Below, piece after piece: positions 8,720 through 19,643 of a stretch of 64,000 bases of DNA. Below the pieces are notes generated by a model. That model made no database searches. It had not been told where the DNA came from and saw only the letters and a program-made list of their open reading frames with translations. Made by a program: the position numbers and the translations under genes. The DNA is from Chrysogorgia sp. JL179-B06 (Eukaryota > Cnidaria > Anthozoa > Scleralcyonacea > Chrysogorgiidae). The stretch lies in NCBI GenBank assembly GCA_035772405.1, contig JAYKKM010000047.1, positions 6,123,501 through 6,187,500 on the forward strand, written 5' to 3'. Within the stretch, counting starts at the first letter, position 1; every line of letters begins with the position of its first letter.

Positions 8720-10165
8720 TGGCTTCTTCTTCGGGTACAGGAGCACAGAACGCGTCATCATGCGTTATGGAGCACAGAAGACGACGTCATGCGGCATGAT
8801 GAAACACAAAATGACATCATGTAGTTATACTGTCAGTTATAGAACATCTTAACTTAATTACATGGCTTGTATTCCGTTTTTTTCATGTGCATAACTTAAG
8901 AGTGAAAATTTAATACGTGGATATATAGGAATAACATGCATGCCAGTACAACAATGTAGGAGTGCTGAATTGTAAAAACGTGGAAATGTTGTAATGTGGT
9001 AATGCTGGAATGCTACTATGCTCTTTAGTGTAGTAGTAATCAGATATAGTAGCATTTCCAGCTATTAAATATGGTGGCATGTAATTACCTCCCAGGGGGC
9101 TCGCCCCGACCCCTGGACGTTCCCCTCCCCGGAGATACCCTTTCCCCGGAGGCACCTCCAACAAAAATGGCACAAATGAAAGGAGAAGAATGTAACCAAG
9201 CTCCCAACACATTTTGCAAACAATTGTGGTATTTGAAACACAAACCCGACTAGTGAAAAAAACTTAATAACCACCATGAAAGGCGGGAGCACAAATTTAA
9301 ATTTACATAACCTTGATTGGCTATATATGCATGAATTCCAGACACAAGCCCTGCTAAAATTGTTAAGATTGTGCTCACTTTCTTTGATACGTCAATACAA
9401 TATACAGATTGATATAAAATACAAGGTAAACTACATGGAATACTTACTTTAACTACTCCTAATATTTCCTCTCATTTAACTTAATTTTAAACTGATCAAG
9501 ACATCAAGTACACATTACATATATTTGTTCTTTGGTCGTCGAAGGTTCGTTGCTCAAAATTGTTATACCTCTGACAGAGTCTATCACTCCCTTTTGGAAT
9601 AAATTTACTTGTAGTTCATCTGTTCATATAGTTCAATCATCATGGGTCATTAGCCATCAATTCAAGATATTTATACGGCGAACATTTACCTCGTCCCTTC
9701 CTTTAACAATTTTCTCTGTTGCATCATTAACTAAACTTTTATTTCTCATTTTTCACCGTTTTTACTGGCAAGTAAACTGGAAATCACTGCCTTTGTCCAT
9801 TTTGAAAACCATGTGAGTTGTGTTTATTTGTAGCAGATTAAATAACATTGCTCTAAATTATAACTCGGTCATGAATTTCAGAGACTGGGGAGGAATAACG
9901 GGATAAAGAGGATTACTGAGGCTGATGTTATTTAATTTCAAAATGGCGCGTGTTTGTTTAAAGTTCATCGAAGGAGTGAAGATACAAGTGAAATTTGTGG
10001 GAAAACTGCGGGTGTACGGAGAGGGAACTTTTTGGATTCGGACTCAGGGTGTTTTAAAAAGGGAAGTTATGTAAAATTATTTCAGTTCTACGACATGCTT
10101 AATGAAAATCGTTTTCTATGCACATTTTCAGGTCACGGCAAACGGCCTACTTTGTTCAGACAGAC
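8720..10165. repeat. Dispersed repeat, copy A (partner at 21.5-22.9 kb)
   Basis: 8725-9010 matches 21,500-21,760 closely (GGGTACAGGAGCACAGAACG, ATGACATCATGTAGTTATAC, GGAGTGCTGAATTGTAAAAA). 10,083-10,155 matches 22,863-22,917 (TTCTACGACATGCTTAATGA and CACGGCAAACGGCCT). Both copies therefore share their two ends in the same order, about 1.4 kb apart, while the middles differ. The middle here contains a GC-rich patch at about 9090-9160. Its relation to a known element is not recognised. Confidence 0.5.
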
Positions 10166-11063
10166 AATGAAGAATTTTTTGCGAGAAGGAAGTTGAGTTG
10201 CATTTTCTAGTTTTACATTTCAGAAGTACTTAACAAGATTTTGTTAATTCACGCTTACCGGTAGACGGGTTCAAAAATTCTGGCATCTTTATAATTTACA
10301 TGACATATTTTAGCAAGATTTTGCAAAATTTTAACAAAATTTTGATGAATCATACTGAATGAACATCCTCGATGAACAGATCATTGAAATGCTAATTAAC
10401 ATGAACGTTTTATATAAAGAATACTAATAAACATGCAATTTTATATAACATTGTCGATCTAATTAGAAAGTAAATCCATCGAGCTACCTGAGTAAACCGC
10501 CTATCAAGAAGCTAATTTCTAGTAGAAATTGAAATTCTATTTCAGCAATCTAACAATATGACACTAATGAACATGAAGTCAAGACAATTTAGGCAAACAC
10601 CATGAGCATTCAACTTTTATACAACGTTGCTTACGAATTTGAAAGCGTATACCATCCTCGCTGTGACTGAGTGCGAGATTTTCAGTCCAAAGTGAAGCTT
10701 CTTGATTTATCTATATCTTCTTCATTGCAATAGTGTGATAAAAATAATAGTGCAGAAAACCGCTCTCGACGAAGCATTGTCCTGACTTGTTCCATTCGAA
10801 CCTGTATTTTTATCTTTGAGAAGCCGTTCTTAAACACGATCGAAGTGTTGACTGTTGAAGAAGTTTACAGTAATATTCGGCCGTGAAAACAATGACATGC
10901 AAATTTTCGTAAAAACTACTGACAGTCAATCTGACAGTGTGGAATATGGATCTATTAATACTATTATTGGAATTCCCAAGCGGTTTGCGCTCGCGTGTTT
11001 TAAACAGTAATTCTCAAACTCATTTATTCATGAACCAAAAACAAAAGAAATTAATGTTTAATT
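10166..11063. other. No gene recognised
   Basis: AT-rich sequence with many stops in all frames. No repeat, RNA or coding signal could be supported. Confidence 0.4.
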
Positions 11064-11141
11064 AGTAATATATTTTCACTGGTCGACTCGGCACACAATG
11101 CAATGAAGTTTAATGTTAAGATTGGGACGAAAACATTTTTC
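11064..11141 (-). repeat. Ngaro-like split direct repeat B2
   Basis: 78 bp starting AGTAATATATTTTCACTGG and ending GACGAAAACATTTTTC, identical to B1 at 11,408-11,485. It forms the outer 3' end of the element. Confidence 0.85.
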
Positions 11142-11214
11142 GAGTTAAGGTAAGGGCTTGGAATATGGTGGTTGTGGTGCTACGACTGAGGGGAGGCAGG
11201 TGGGACGGCAAAAA

Positions 11215-11410
11215 CAAATTCCCTTTCCTTGCTGTGTTGTTGTGTTGTTCTGGCCGGTCACAGCGAATAGACTAGTTTTAAGGGGATTTCTCGCTTTTAT
11301 AGCTGTAATATGCCTCCGTGGGGAATCCTCCCTCATTATTACTACCGGATATACTGCTCCAATATTAGCATTTCAAGTGTTTTTGTGCTTCTTCTCCCAG
11401 TGAGAATAGT
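11215..11410 (-). repeat. Ngaro-like split direct repeat A2
   Basis: 196 bp from CAAATTCCCTTTCCTTGCTG to CCCAGTGAGAATAGT, identical to A1 at 18,056-18,251. It joins B1 with a 3-bp shared AGT, as expected at a circle-junction-type site. Confidence 0.9.
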
Positions 11411-11485
11411 AATATATTTTCACTGGTCGACTCGGCACACAATGCAATGAAGTTTAATGTTAAGATTGGGACGAAAACATTTTTC
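11408..11485 (-). repeat. Ngaro-like split direct repeat B1
   Basis: The inner copy of the 78-bp B repeat, directly downstream of the recombinase gene on the minus strand and abutting A2. Confidence 0.85.
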
Positions 11486-11572
11486 TAAGTTCTAAGGCAG
11501 CACTCTTTATTATTACACGTACACACACAAGGTAAATAACAATAGCCCAGCAACATAATCCCCCTCCAATTC

Positions 11573-12906
11573 TCAGAACAAAAAAGACTTGCGGGCAGTT
11601 TGAGTGCAGTTACGAGTACGATACAATGTAGTGGGGGAGGATGTGCCCGTCGACCAAAGGCTCGCCATCTTGGTGGTATCCATAACAGCGTGGAGCTGAG
11701 TATAAGATTGTGCAGTACGAAGGCTCTTCCAACCAACGTGCCTGGCAACTTCTTCTTGAGAGGCGCCAAGGAGGGACAAGGTTATGGCACAACCTGAGCG
11801 AAAGCTGTGCATGGTTTCCCCAGCGTCTAGGTGCAGGGTTCGTAGATGAAGCTGGAGCCGGTTCGCTACAGCGGATCCAAGAAAAGGACGAGCAGTGATG
11901 TACCCACGCTGATCAGTAACACGGAACAAGAACCCCCCTGATAAATTAATACCCATGCGTTTAGCCATATTTACATAGAGTTGAAGATTCGCGACTGCAC
12001 ATATCCTCGAGTTAGAGCACGGTTTTAAAGCAAAAACATTGTCCGCTTGTCCTCGCATAGTCTTCCCAAACGTGTGTCGGAAAAGGAGACCTTCATCATC
12101 CGGCAGTGTGAGCACTTCTTGAGTCTTCACCCGACCCAAGTCGGACGCGCGATCTCCGGAAAAAAATTGGAGAGAGAAAAAGGCAAGATCACGAGCATAT
12201 AAATAACGAGAGGTAGGGGTGATGTTGTGCAAAAAAGCTTGATGGCGGAGGTACTGGGCTAATGCCGAGAATTTATCAAAAAATAGTGGGACCGCTTTGT
12301 TCGGTGTCACGCGAGCTTTGGCTTGTTCTTCTTGGATTGAGCGGAGATAATTGCGAACGATCGGGCGGGAAGCTGGGTTTTCGGTTCCATGTGAGGGTGA
12401 CGTAACATCGGATCTCCCCACAGCCATAAAAATTGCCCGTAATTTGCCCATGTACGAATCAACTGTACCAGCAGCGAGCCTCTGTGGGCATGGGCAAGCA
12501 TTCACAATCTGGGTGGACGTAAAACCGAGATTAGGACAACGATCGCAGTGAACTTGGGTCTTTCCATACTGGTCTTTCCAGATCAAAAATTTGACAAGAT
12601 CGGCAGGAGAGGCGGAGGCCAACGCTTTAGGTTGAGGAAGTGACGCTAAAAAACATTCCAACTGTATCTGTAGTTGTGATTTTTGTCTTTCGTATGGTTT
12701 GTTATTATGTGCTGATTGTAACGAACTAAACCTGGCATCTACCTCTAGGGAATTGATTGTGAGTTTAGGGAGTGCCGAAATACGGGCGACATTCTTTCGG
12801 AAGCCACACTGTTGACAGAAATGAAATCCTTGATCGTTGGCATAACCGCATTCGGGGCAACGCTCGGCAGGACGCCAAAGGCGGGGAATTTCCGGGTAAA
12901 TCTACA
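11573..12906 (-). CDS. Tyrosine recombinase with N-terminal zinc ribbon
   Basis: This is an open minus-strand frame of about 443 codons. It begins after a splice-acceptor-like CATCTTTTGTAG at about 12,907 and has no ATG near the front, so it is probably an exon joined to upstream retroelement exons. Residues 15-35 form a zinc ribbon with two CxxC pairs (CPECGYANDQGFHFCQQCG). A further CDRC/CPCP cysteine cluster follows. A core-binding region follows (AAGTVDSYMGKLRAIF). The catalytic domain shows GDRASDLGR (first Arg), then HSFRSGCAITLSLLGA and HVGWKSLRTAQSYTQL, giving the R...HxxR...H/W...Y set of tyrosine recombinases. It would catalyse integration of the circular cDNA. The frame is intact up to the Tyr. 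Confidence 0.88.
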
Positions 12907-12923
12907 AAAGATGACATGCAATA

Positions 12924-13805
12924 TTACGGGAATTGAATTCGAAATGCCCAAAGATCCCATTGTAAAGGGCGAAGAATGAAACCAGACGGAGTAGGAAACT
13001 TTAGCACTGAGGTGTCACCTTTGACCCCCAAACGAACGGACGAGGAGGAACGGTAGACAAGGAGCGGCCACCAATATTGACGGGGTGATAAATCCGGGAC
13101 GACAATAGTATACGGACAACCCAGAGATCGTAAGTGCCGAAGCAATGGGCCAATGAGAACAAAAGGAGGGAAAACGTATACATTCTCCGCGGGGGAAAGG
13201 GTTTGGGCGAAAACGTTGGTCCCGGCCGCCAGCGGAGTGGGAAAAGGCGAAAAGAACTTGAGGAGCTGATCATGTGTATCTCGCTGAGCATTTGATGGGA
13301 GTGCCATCAGATCTACAGAGTGCGGGCCAAAAGCACGCTGGAGAAACCTCCAAGTGGCGACTGAGAGAGTACAATCAAGGTCGGAAAGGTTTCTGGAGGG
13401 GAAATCCGCCGGTTTCTGAACGGAGGGTATATACTGCAAAACTAGATGGAAGTTCGCGTGAAAACTAAGATGGAAGATATCCTTAAGGACATCTGTAAGA
13501 GCTTTGTTTTTCGAACCACCTTTGTGCCAAGATTGGATGAGAACCTGGCTATCGACGAGGCAATCAATGCGTGCGTTGGAAATGGTGCTGGTGGCGACGA
13601 ACAAAGTCTTGTACAAGGCAAGTGCTCCGCGTACCGCTATAATGGATAACCTCTCCTGATCAGACCACGGGCCGTTGACATGGACAGATGGGGTGCCCGG
13701 GCTGTGAATAATACCTCCCCACCCTGTATTCGAGGCGTCAGAACACAGTTGGATTTGGACATGATGTTCCTGCAACCATGGCAAGAACCCATCCCATGTA
13801 TCCAA
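12924..13805 (-). CDS. RNase H domain plus C-terminal region of the Ngaro-like pol
   Basis: This frame is in register with the RT frame upstream but separated from it by an in-frame TAG at about 13,812. It starts with the connection (DTWDGFLPWLQEH) and carries RNase H acidic residues in LCSDASNTGWGG, then ERLSIIAVRGAL, then CLVDSQVLIQSW, and a late PADFPSR. The rest is a roughly 140-residue tail without a known motif. The domain degrades RNA in RNA:DNA hybrids during reverse transcription. The annotated ATG-like start is really TTG inside the continuous pol frame, so this is not a separate gene. Confidence 0.8.
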   Translation of the reverse strand: MDTWDGFLPWLQEHHVQIQLCSDASNTGWGGIIHSPGTPSVHVNGPWSDQERLSIIAVRGALALYKTLFVATSTISNARIDCLVDSQVLIQSWHKGGSKNKALTDVLKDIFHLSFHANFHLVLQYIPSVQKPADFPSRNLSDLDCTLSVATWRFLQRAFGPHSVDLMALPSNAQRDTHDQLLKFFSPFPTPLAAGTNVFAQTLSPAENVYVFPPFVLIGPLLRHLRSLGCPYTIVVPDLSPRQYWWPLLVYRSSSSVRLGVKGDTSVLKFPTPSGFILRPLQWDLWAFRIQFP

Positions 13806-13811
13806 GAAACG

Positions 13812-15046
13812 CTACTGTAAGATTTCTTGGAGAAGATCGCCGGTTAGTGGTAATGGTCGGGAAAGGGAGTGCGCCTTTGAGATTGCTCGGAAAACCTCTC
13901 GTGAATAAAGACGTGCACCTGGGATGACGAGAACAAGGGACATAATCTTCCCTCCAAATTTTTGTAAGGTCCGCAGGGAAATCGTCTTCTTGGAGAGGAC
14001 GGACTCCCTTAGAGCGATGAACTTTCTACGCTTTTCGTTAGGGAGGAGAAAGGCTTGTCTCACCGAGTCAACCAAAAAACCAAGAAAAGGGGCGACCTGG
14101 GTGGGCACCAGTGTGGACTTCTTCAATCCAATAAAATAGCCTAGTTCGGTGAGAAGACAACATGCGATGTAGGCGGCGGCTTCGGCCAACCGAAAACTCG
14201 ATGGAGATGGTGATCGCTGAATGCACCTGGTTGTACGTAGTTGAGAGAGGTGACGGTCATCAATATACTGTGAGCACGGGACACCCAGTGAGCGGCGATG
14301 TGATGTGGCAACAAGACCAATCGAATGATACACATAAGCACTCGCTTTCCAGCCGAAAGGAATGGTATTGAAACAGAAATACCACCCGCACCATTGCAGA
14401 CCAAAATAAGTACGGCTGCGCGCGGTTAGACGGATATGATCATACCCGTTTTTATCGTCCATAACAACTTGAAAGTGACCCTGTTCGACATAACGGGAAA
14501 GGTCGGTTATCTTGTCTAAAGAGAATGGAGAGTCTTTTATCCACAAGTTCAAAAGTCGCGCATCGTGACAAAGGCGCGGTTTTGATGGTTCAATGGTGAT
14601 AGGTAAAACCAAATGCGGCGGCGAAACCTCCCCAACTTTTCCCAAGACTATTAATGAACCATTCCTGACACGTTCACACAATGTTTCACTTATGAAAGTC
14701 TCGAACCCTTGGCATGAACGAAGGGTTGCGGGGGCAACGGACTGTCAAAATATTTCCCCTCGAAAGAACCTTGGAATGGTACAAAGAACGGGAAAATATC
14801 TACGCCATCCTGAATGTATGATAGTAGTTCTGCTTCATGGGCATGGTTCTGAAGGATGGATCTCCAAAGAGGGAGATGCCTATGAGGTTCCCCCGCAACA
14901 AAACTGTTGGGATCACGGAAGATTAAATCATGTGGGCTTGCGTGCACTTGGCCCGAGGAAACCATCTCGATCGAGGGTAGAGGACCAAACGGGAGAAATG
15001 GTTCATGTGTTGACGAACACCAGCGAACATGTGTCGGGGAGTCCAT
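13812..15046 (-). pseudogene. Ngaro-like reverse transcriptase, frameshifted
   Basis: The N-terminal part (HLPLWRSILQNHAHEAELL, then GVDIFPFFVPFQGSF) lies at about 14,720-15,046 in one frame. The main palm region lies at 13,812-14,710 in another, so one frameshift falls near 14,700. Visible RT blocks are SKPRLCHDARLLNLW, FQVVMDDKNGYDHIRL, YFGLQWCGWYFCFNTIPFGW and the catalytic YIDDRHL. The C-terminal end LQEILQ is followed by a TAG and then by the RNase H frame without change of register. This is a typical DIRS-class RT, inactivated by at least two lesions. Confidence 0.85.
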
Positions 15047-15230
15047 GGCGGAACGTAGCCTTACGTCAAATCCCGTGGGAGAGGATGCAGGATTCGAAGG
15101 CTAAATGATACATAGAAGGGAAAACCCATGGTAAGGCGAACGATAGTAAACATGCGTGACAACAGAAATAGCAAAAATAATAAATAAATTTTTAATCGAT
15201 AAAGTGCACACAACAAAGCAGAGTACAAAG

Positions 15231-15775
15231 TTAACGCCTACCCGCGGACGGCAAATGCGGGCATAATGTCCTTTCCGGCGGCAATTGAAACACGTGACTT
15301 CGGTCATCGGTAAATAAGGTCGAGACTGCGCGAAGCTCGCGTATTATAGGTAATATTCCCATCTGTTGCATCTGAGGAAAAGTTGGCGTACTTGGGGACG
15401 AGGAAGACGCGCGAGGGTCATCTAATGGACTTGAATTCCGTATAGCTTTCTCAATAACACCAGCGACTTCCCGATCTTCTTTGCTTCCTACTAATTTGAC
15501 CAGGACCGACTGTAATTTTGGGTGAACCACCATTGGGCGACACTGCTTCAGGATGGTGTTGTATCGCGAGGCGAGTGGGTCGGCTACCTCTCGAGAGACG
15601 TTGCATGGATACATGTTTCAGGGCAGCCAAGGCAACATAGGGATCAAATATAGCTAGTGGCTTGGCTAACTCGCGTCGTAGCTGTGCGAGGGCGGTGTCC
15701 ACAGACCGTGTGTCACACTGTTGCTGCAGGTTTCGAAGTTGCGTCTGCACGTTTTCAAGGGTAATTGGCGGCTAT
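15231..15775 (-). pseudogene. Ngaro-like gag, downstream exon with CCHC knuckle, frameshifted
   Basis: The minus-strand translation gives a helical region (TQLRNLQQQCDTRSVDTALA, ending RRELAKPLAIFDPYVALAAL) and, in a second frame, VADPLASRYNTILKQCRPMV. A third frame holds a zinc knuckle CFNCRRKGHYARICR (CX2CX4HX4C). At least two frame changes (about 15,610 and 15,310) break it. An AG after GAAAACGTGC at about 15,750 could be the acceptor for the first gag exon at 17,822-18,016. Confidence 0.65.
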
Positions 15776-15879
15776 CAAAGAAATGACAATGGAGGAGAAA
15801 GGAGGTAAGGATGTTGGAAATGACGAACAATAAGCCAATAGATAAAATAGCCAAGGCATGGAAACTGGGGATAAACTAG

Positions 15880-16960
15880 CCACCAACACATGTCAAACTA
15901 GGGATAAATTAGGTAACACATAGTAAACTGGGTCATATAGCCAACACATGGCACACGAGGTATAAAATATCCCCCCCCCCACACATGGCACACCTAGGGA
16001 TGGAATAGCGAACACATGGCATACTATGGATAAATAGGCAACACATAGCAAACTAGGGATAAAGCAGCCAACCTATGGCAAACTAGGGATACGATAGCCA
16101 ACAGATGGCACACGAGGTAAAAATGGCCAACACATGGCACATTAGGGATAAATAGCCAAACTATGGATAAAATAACCAACACATGGCACACTAGGGATAA
16201 GTAGGCAACCCATGGCCTACTATGGATAAAATAGGCAGCCCACAGTAAATCAGGGATAAAGCAGCCAACATATGGGAAACGGGATAAGATAGCCAACACA
16301 TGGCAAACTAGGGATAAAGCAGCCCGCACATGGCCCACTAAGGATAAAATAGCCCAAATGAGAAAATAACCAACCCATGGCACACTAGGAATAAAATGGC
16401 CAATACACGGCACGCTATGGATGAAATAGCGAACACATGGCACACTATGGATAAATAGCCAACACATGGCACACGATGGATAACATAGCCAACACATGGC
16501 ACACTATGGATAATATCCATCGATAAAATAGCCAACAGATGGCACACGGGGTAAAAATGGCCAACACATGGCCCATTAGGGATAAATAGCCAACACATGG
16601 TACACTATGGATAAATAGTCAACACATGGCACACTCGGGATAACATAGCCAACACATGGCACACTAGGGATAACAGCCAACACATGGCACACGAGGTATA
16701 AAATAGCCAACACATGGCACACTAGGGATAAAATAGCCAACACATGGCACACTAGGGATAAAATAGCCAACACATGGCACACTAGGGATAAAATAGCCAA
16801 CACATGGCACTAGGGATAACATAGCCAACACATGGCACACTAGGTATAAAATAGCCAACACATGGCACACGAGGGATAAAATAGCCAACACATGGCACAC
16901 TAGGGATAAAATAGCCAACACATGGCAAACTAGGGATGAGAGGCCCACACATGGTAACTT
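15880..16960. repeat. Roughly 30-bp minisatellite array (about 36 units)
   Basis: The unit is approximately AACACATGGCACACTAGGGA followed by TAAAATAGCC. Units are most regular at 16,680-16,920 and degenerate to the left. The array creates long periodic minus-strand ORFs that are artefacts of the 30-bp period. It lies between the two gag parts of the Ngaro-like element, so it is inside the element and probably in an intron. Confidence 0.92.
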
Positions 16961-17821
16961 GGGGATAAAATAGGCAAGGAGAATAGATGGTTCAACATGA
17001 TTTTCCCACACATTTATATATATATATATTTTAAAAGTGGGATAAACTAGTGTACTAGGCCGTGAAATGGATGGGACGTGCATGAAATGATGGTGTTTGG
17101 CTATGCTGAACCGGACTCCATTATCCCCAAACAAACCCCGACTGAGAAACTCCGTCGTAGACAGTGTATAAGGCGTACTAAGAATGCCCCTCTCAGCAAG
17201 GGATGAATGAAACCAATGGGCCCTGCAAAGACAACAGCAAACCCAGGAAAAAATGCAGTTGCAAAACGAGAACCAGTGTAAACTTGCAGGAAGATAATGA
17301 CTTTCCTTAGGTACGACACAAGTATTGAATGATTAACCATAGCATGATTAACAATGGGGGAACGCCTCAGTAACTATAATAATCCCAGAGGAGATAATGG
17401 TTATCACAAATGACTATAGTTTGGTATGCGAGACAAAACAAACGCGAAACGAATCGACTTATTAAATACCCGAGAACACCAGGTATGTGGTACAATTAGC
17501 AACTGCCGACCTGGGAACTATAGTTAGGGGAAATGAAAGACTAGCAACCTTATGACACGATGGTTAAAACTGAAACCACAGGAAATTTATACATCATTGT
17601 ACTTCGTCTTCGGTTTGAATTGAAACCAAGCAATTTGCGACGTGGCAACCACACCTTTAAAATTAAGTGAGGGCAGTGGAGCTTAAAATTAAAGCGCAAC
17701 TTAGCCTGACGGCTGAACATTGAAGCGGTGAGTAAACCCGAAATCGTATAATGAACCAGTTTTCGTTTAACGCAATAGGATATAATTATCATATAGGCGA
17801 CTGAAAGAAACACGAACAAAC
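16961..17821. other. Presumed intron remainder of the Ngaro-like element
   Basis: Non-coding sequence between the minisatellite and the first gag exon, including a short (TA)n at about 17,017. No gene signal is seen. Confidence 0.35.
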
Positions 17822-18016
17822 CTGTGGAGCAGCCGGTGCTTGTTGAGCGACCTCTTGCGCTTGGCCTTCTGCACGTTGTGCTAACCCGAGGACGGCTTGC
17901 TGTGGTAAATCTTGATGGACTTCTTGGGCTGGATTGTCCGGAGCCGGGTTCGCAAAGGCGGCCAAATCGGCTAATGCATCTACACCAATCTCGTTTGGCT
18001 GAATTGGCTCTGCCAT
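17822..18016 (-). CDS. Ngaro-like gag N-terminal exon
   Basis: The minus-strand ATG at 18,016 (alternative 18,019) starts MAEPIQPNEIGVDALADLAA and continues with an Ala/Gln/Pro-rich stretch (AQRAEGQAQEVAQQAPAAPQ). The frame ends at CCACAG followed by GTTTGTTCG, a good splice donor. It lies just inside the A1 repeat, where gag is expected. The downstream gag region begins about 2 kb away, across the minisatellite. Splicing is inferred, not shown. Confidence 0.55.
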
Positions 18017-18055
18017 CAAAGCTCAGTTGTAGCACCGTCTTGGTTTGGCAAAAAG

Positions 18056-18251
18056 CAAATTCCCTTTCCTTGCTGTGTTGTTGTGTTGTTCTGGCCGGTC
18101 ACAGCGAATAGACTAGTTTTAAGGGGATTTCTCGCTTTTATAGCTGTAATATGCCTCCGTGGGGAATCCTCCCTCATTATTACTACCGGATATACTGCTC
18201 CAATATTAGCATTTCAAGTGTTTTTGTGCTTCTTCTCCCAGTGAGAATAGT
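18056..18251 (-). repeat. Ngaro-like split direct repeat A1
   Basis: The 5' terminal repeat on the minus strand, identical over 196 bp to A2 at 11,215-11,410. It is expected to hold the promoter. Confidence 0.9.
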
Positions 18252-18333
18252 GTTTTGAAACCATATTAAGTCCTAGGACTTTGATAATATGTAAATTACT
18301 ATGTTTGAGAAGTCAGTGTAAACACTCGACGCC

Positions 18334-18435
18334 AGACTTTACCGGGATTTCAAAGCCCTCGTGCATTAAAACGCTCGTCTCGTCTTCGGCTCGCATTTTC
18401 AATAGGCACTCGGACTTGAAATCCCGGTAAAGTCT
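18334..18435. repeat. Foldback palindrome
   Basis: Perfect 20-bp arms AGACTTTACCGGGATTTCAA and its inverse surround a 62-nt CpG-rich loop with CTCGTGCATT and CGCTCGTCTCG motifs. It belongs to a recurring class of structures in this window. Confidence 0.75.
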
Positions 18436-18479
18436 TCCGTCTCGTATTTGCACTATTACATAAAAGATCCATATAGCAA

Positions 18480-19060
18480 CTTACTTGTTAAGTTTGCTGA
18501 TAACATAACTGTTAGTACACTTGCTAAGCAGCAACTCGGCATCTATGGAAGTCAAAACCATCGAGAATTGGGCAATAATATAACAGGATGTCACTGAACA
18601 TGTCAAAAACATGGGAAATGCTTGTGTGCGGTAAGACAACAAAACCTTTACAACCATCGATAACTGGTATTGGTCGAAAAAAATGGTTGAATATTGTTGG
18701 TATTACCTATCAAGATGACCTCTGTTGCTGGGATCTTCACGTCGATAGTCTACTGTCAAAGCCAGTAGCGGTATGTACATATTGAGAGTATGTAGGTTTT
18801 ATGGTTACTCCAAAGATCAACAAAGTAAACTGTTTTACTCACTCATCATAGCACTGTTTTACTATGGGATAGAAATATGGGGGTTCCGCCTTACAAATCA
18901 AATACCTGGAACGAATTGACAGGTTTTTCAGGCGAGCTAATCGGTATGGATATACATCAAAAATCATTAAGATGTTGTGCCTGATTGAAGATAGAGACAG
19001 AATCTAATTTGAGAAGATTATAAATGACCCTGAACACGTTTATATGAACTACTTCCTCCA
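18480..19060 (+). pseudogene. LINE reverse-transcriptase C-terminal remnant
   Basis: The plus strand encodes MSLNMSKTWEMLVCGKTTK followed by WLNIVGITYQDDLCCWDLHV, the post-palm thumb signature of CR1/RTE-X-type LINEs (a GITY/F block after the KT-E block). A degraded continuation follows (about 18,800-18,960: YYGIEIWGF-like in another frame). Stops and frameshifts are present and there is no endonuclease. Confidence 0.6.
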
Positions 19061-19163
19061 AAGAGACTGACATTACATTCATCCTTCTGAAAGTTAGAAC
19101 TGAAAGATATACACGATCATTTCTAAACATATGTCTTTTAAACTTTTTGTATTAGAATAATTT

Positions 19164-19643
19164 AAAGTGCACCTGTCATCAAAAATTGTTATTGTCTTAT
19201 TTGGAAGAACTTTTAAAATGATAAAGTAACTTCTTTTGAAGATTTTCGTTTATTCGCTTTCTTTTTGAGATATGTCAGTTTGTTTGATATGCAAATGTCC
19301 GGAATTTACGTCAACATGCATAATCACTTATCAGAGAATGTTATATATCTTTGCGTTCATCAAATAAAAACACTAAAGTGTGAATAACACGTGTGCGTGT
19401 TTCTCCCACAACACCAAACGTCTCGATTTTAAAGGATTTCGTTCGAGAATGAAAGAGATACACACATTTCTCCAATAAGTCATTATGCATGTGTGACGTA
19501 AATTCCGGGCATTTGCATATCAAACAAACTGATATATCTAAAAAAGAAAGCGAATAAACGAAAATCTTCAAAAGAAGTTACTTTATCATTTTAAAAGTTC
19601 TTCCAAATAAGACAATACAAAATGTTGATGTCAGGTGCACTTT
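19164..19643. mobile_element. 480-bp MITE with long terminal inverted repeats
   Basis: The ends AAAGTGCACCTG and CAGGTGCACTTT are inverse. The arms stay complementary for about 150 bp (for example ATGATAAAGTAACTTCTTTT and its inverse, GATATGCAAATGTCCGGAAT against its inverse). A loop of about 170 bp remains. It has no coding capacity. The flanks suggest a short TA or TTAA-like target. Confidence 0.8.

Larger units (their letters stand above)
11064..18251 (-). mobile_element. Ngaro-like (DIRS-order) tyrosine-recombinase retrotransposon
   Basis: Read on the minus strand, the element has the order A1 repeat, gag, RT, RNase H, tyrosine recombinase, then B1-A2-B2. A is 196 bp (18,056-18,251 and 11,215-11,410) and B is 78 bp (11,408-11,485 and 11,064-11,141). 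By eye both copies of each are identical. This split-direct-repeat architecture with the recombinase after RT-RNase H is diagnostic of Ngaro/PAT-type DIRS elements, which integrate a circular DNA through a tyrosine recombinase and leave no target duplication. Total length is 7188 bp. The recombinase frame is open, but gag and RT carry frameshifts and RT and RNase H are separated by a TAG. Confidence 0.9.

Noticed and set aside
13274..15108. Plus-strand ORFs of 60-171 codons opposite the Ngaro-like pol
   Set aside because: They are antisense shadows of the RT and RNase H frames, with no domain signal.
15880..16960. Long periodic minus-strand ORFs and a CRISPR-like look
   Set aside because: The ORFs come from a 30-bp minisatellite whose period is divisible by three. 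The units are contiguous with no unique spacers, and the sequence is eukaryotic, so it is neither a gene nor a CRISPR array.
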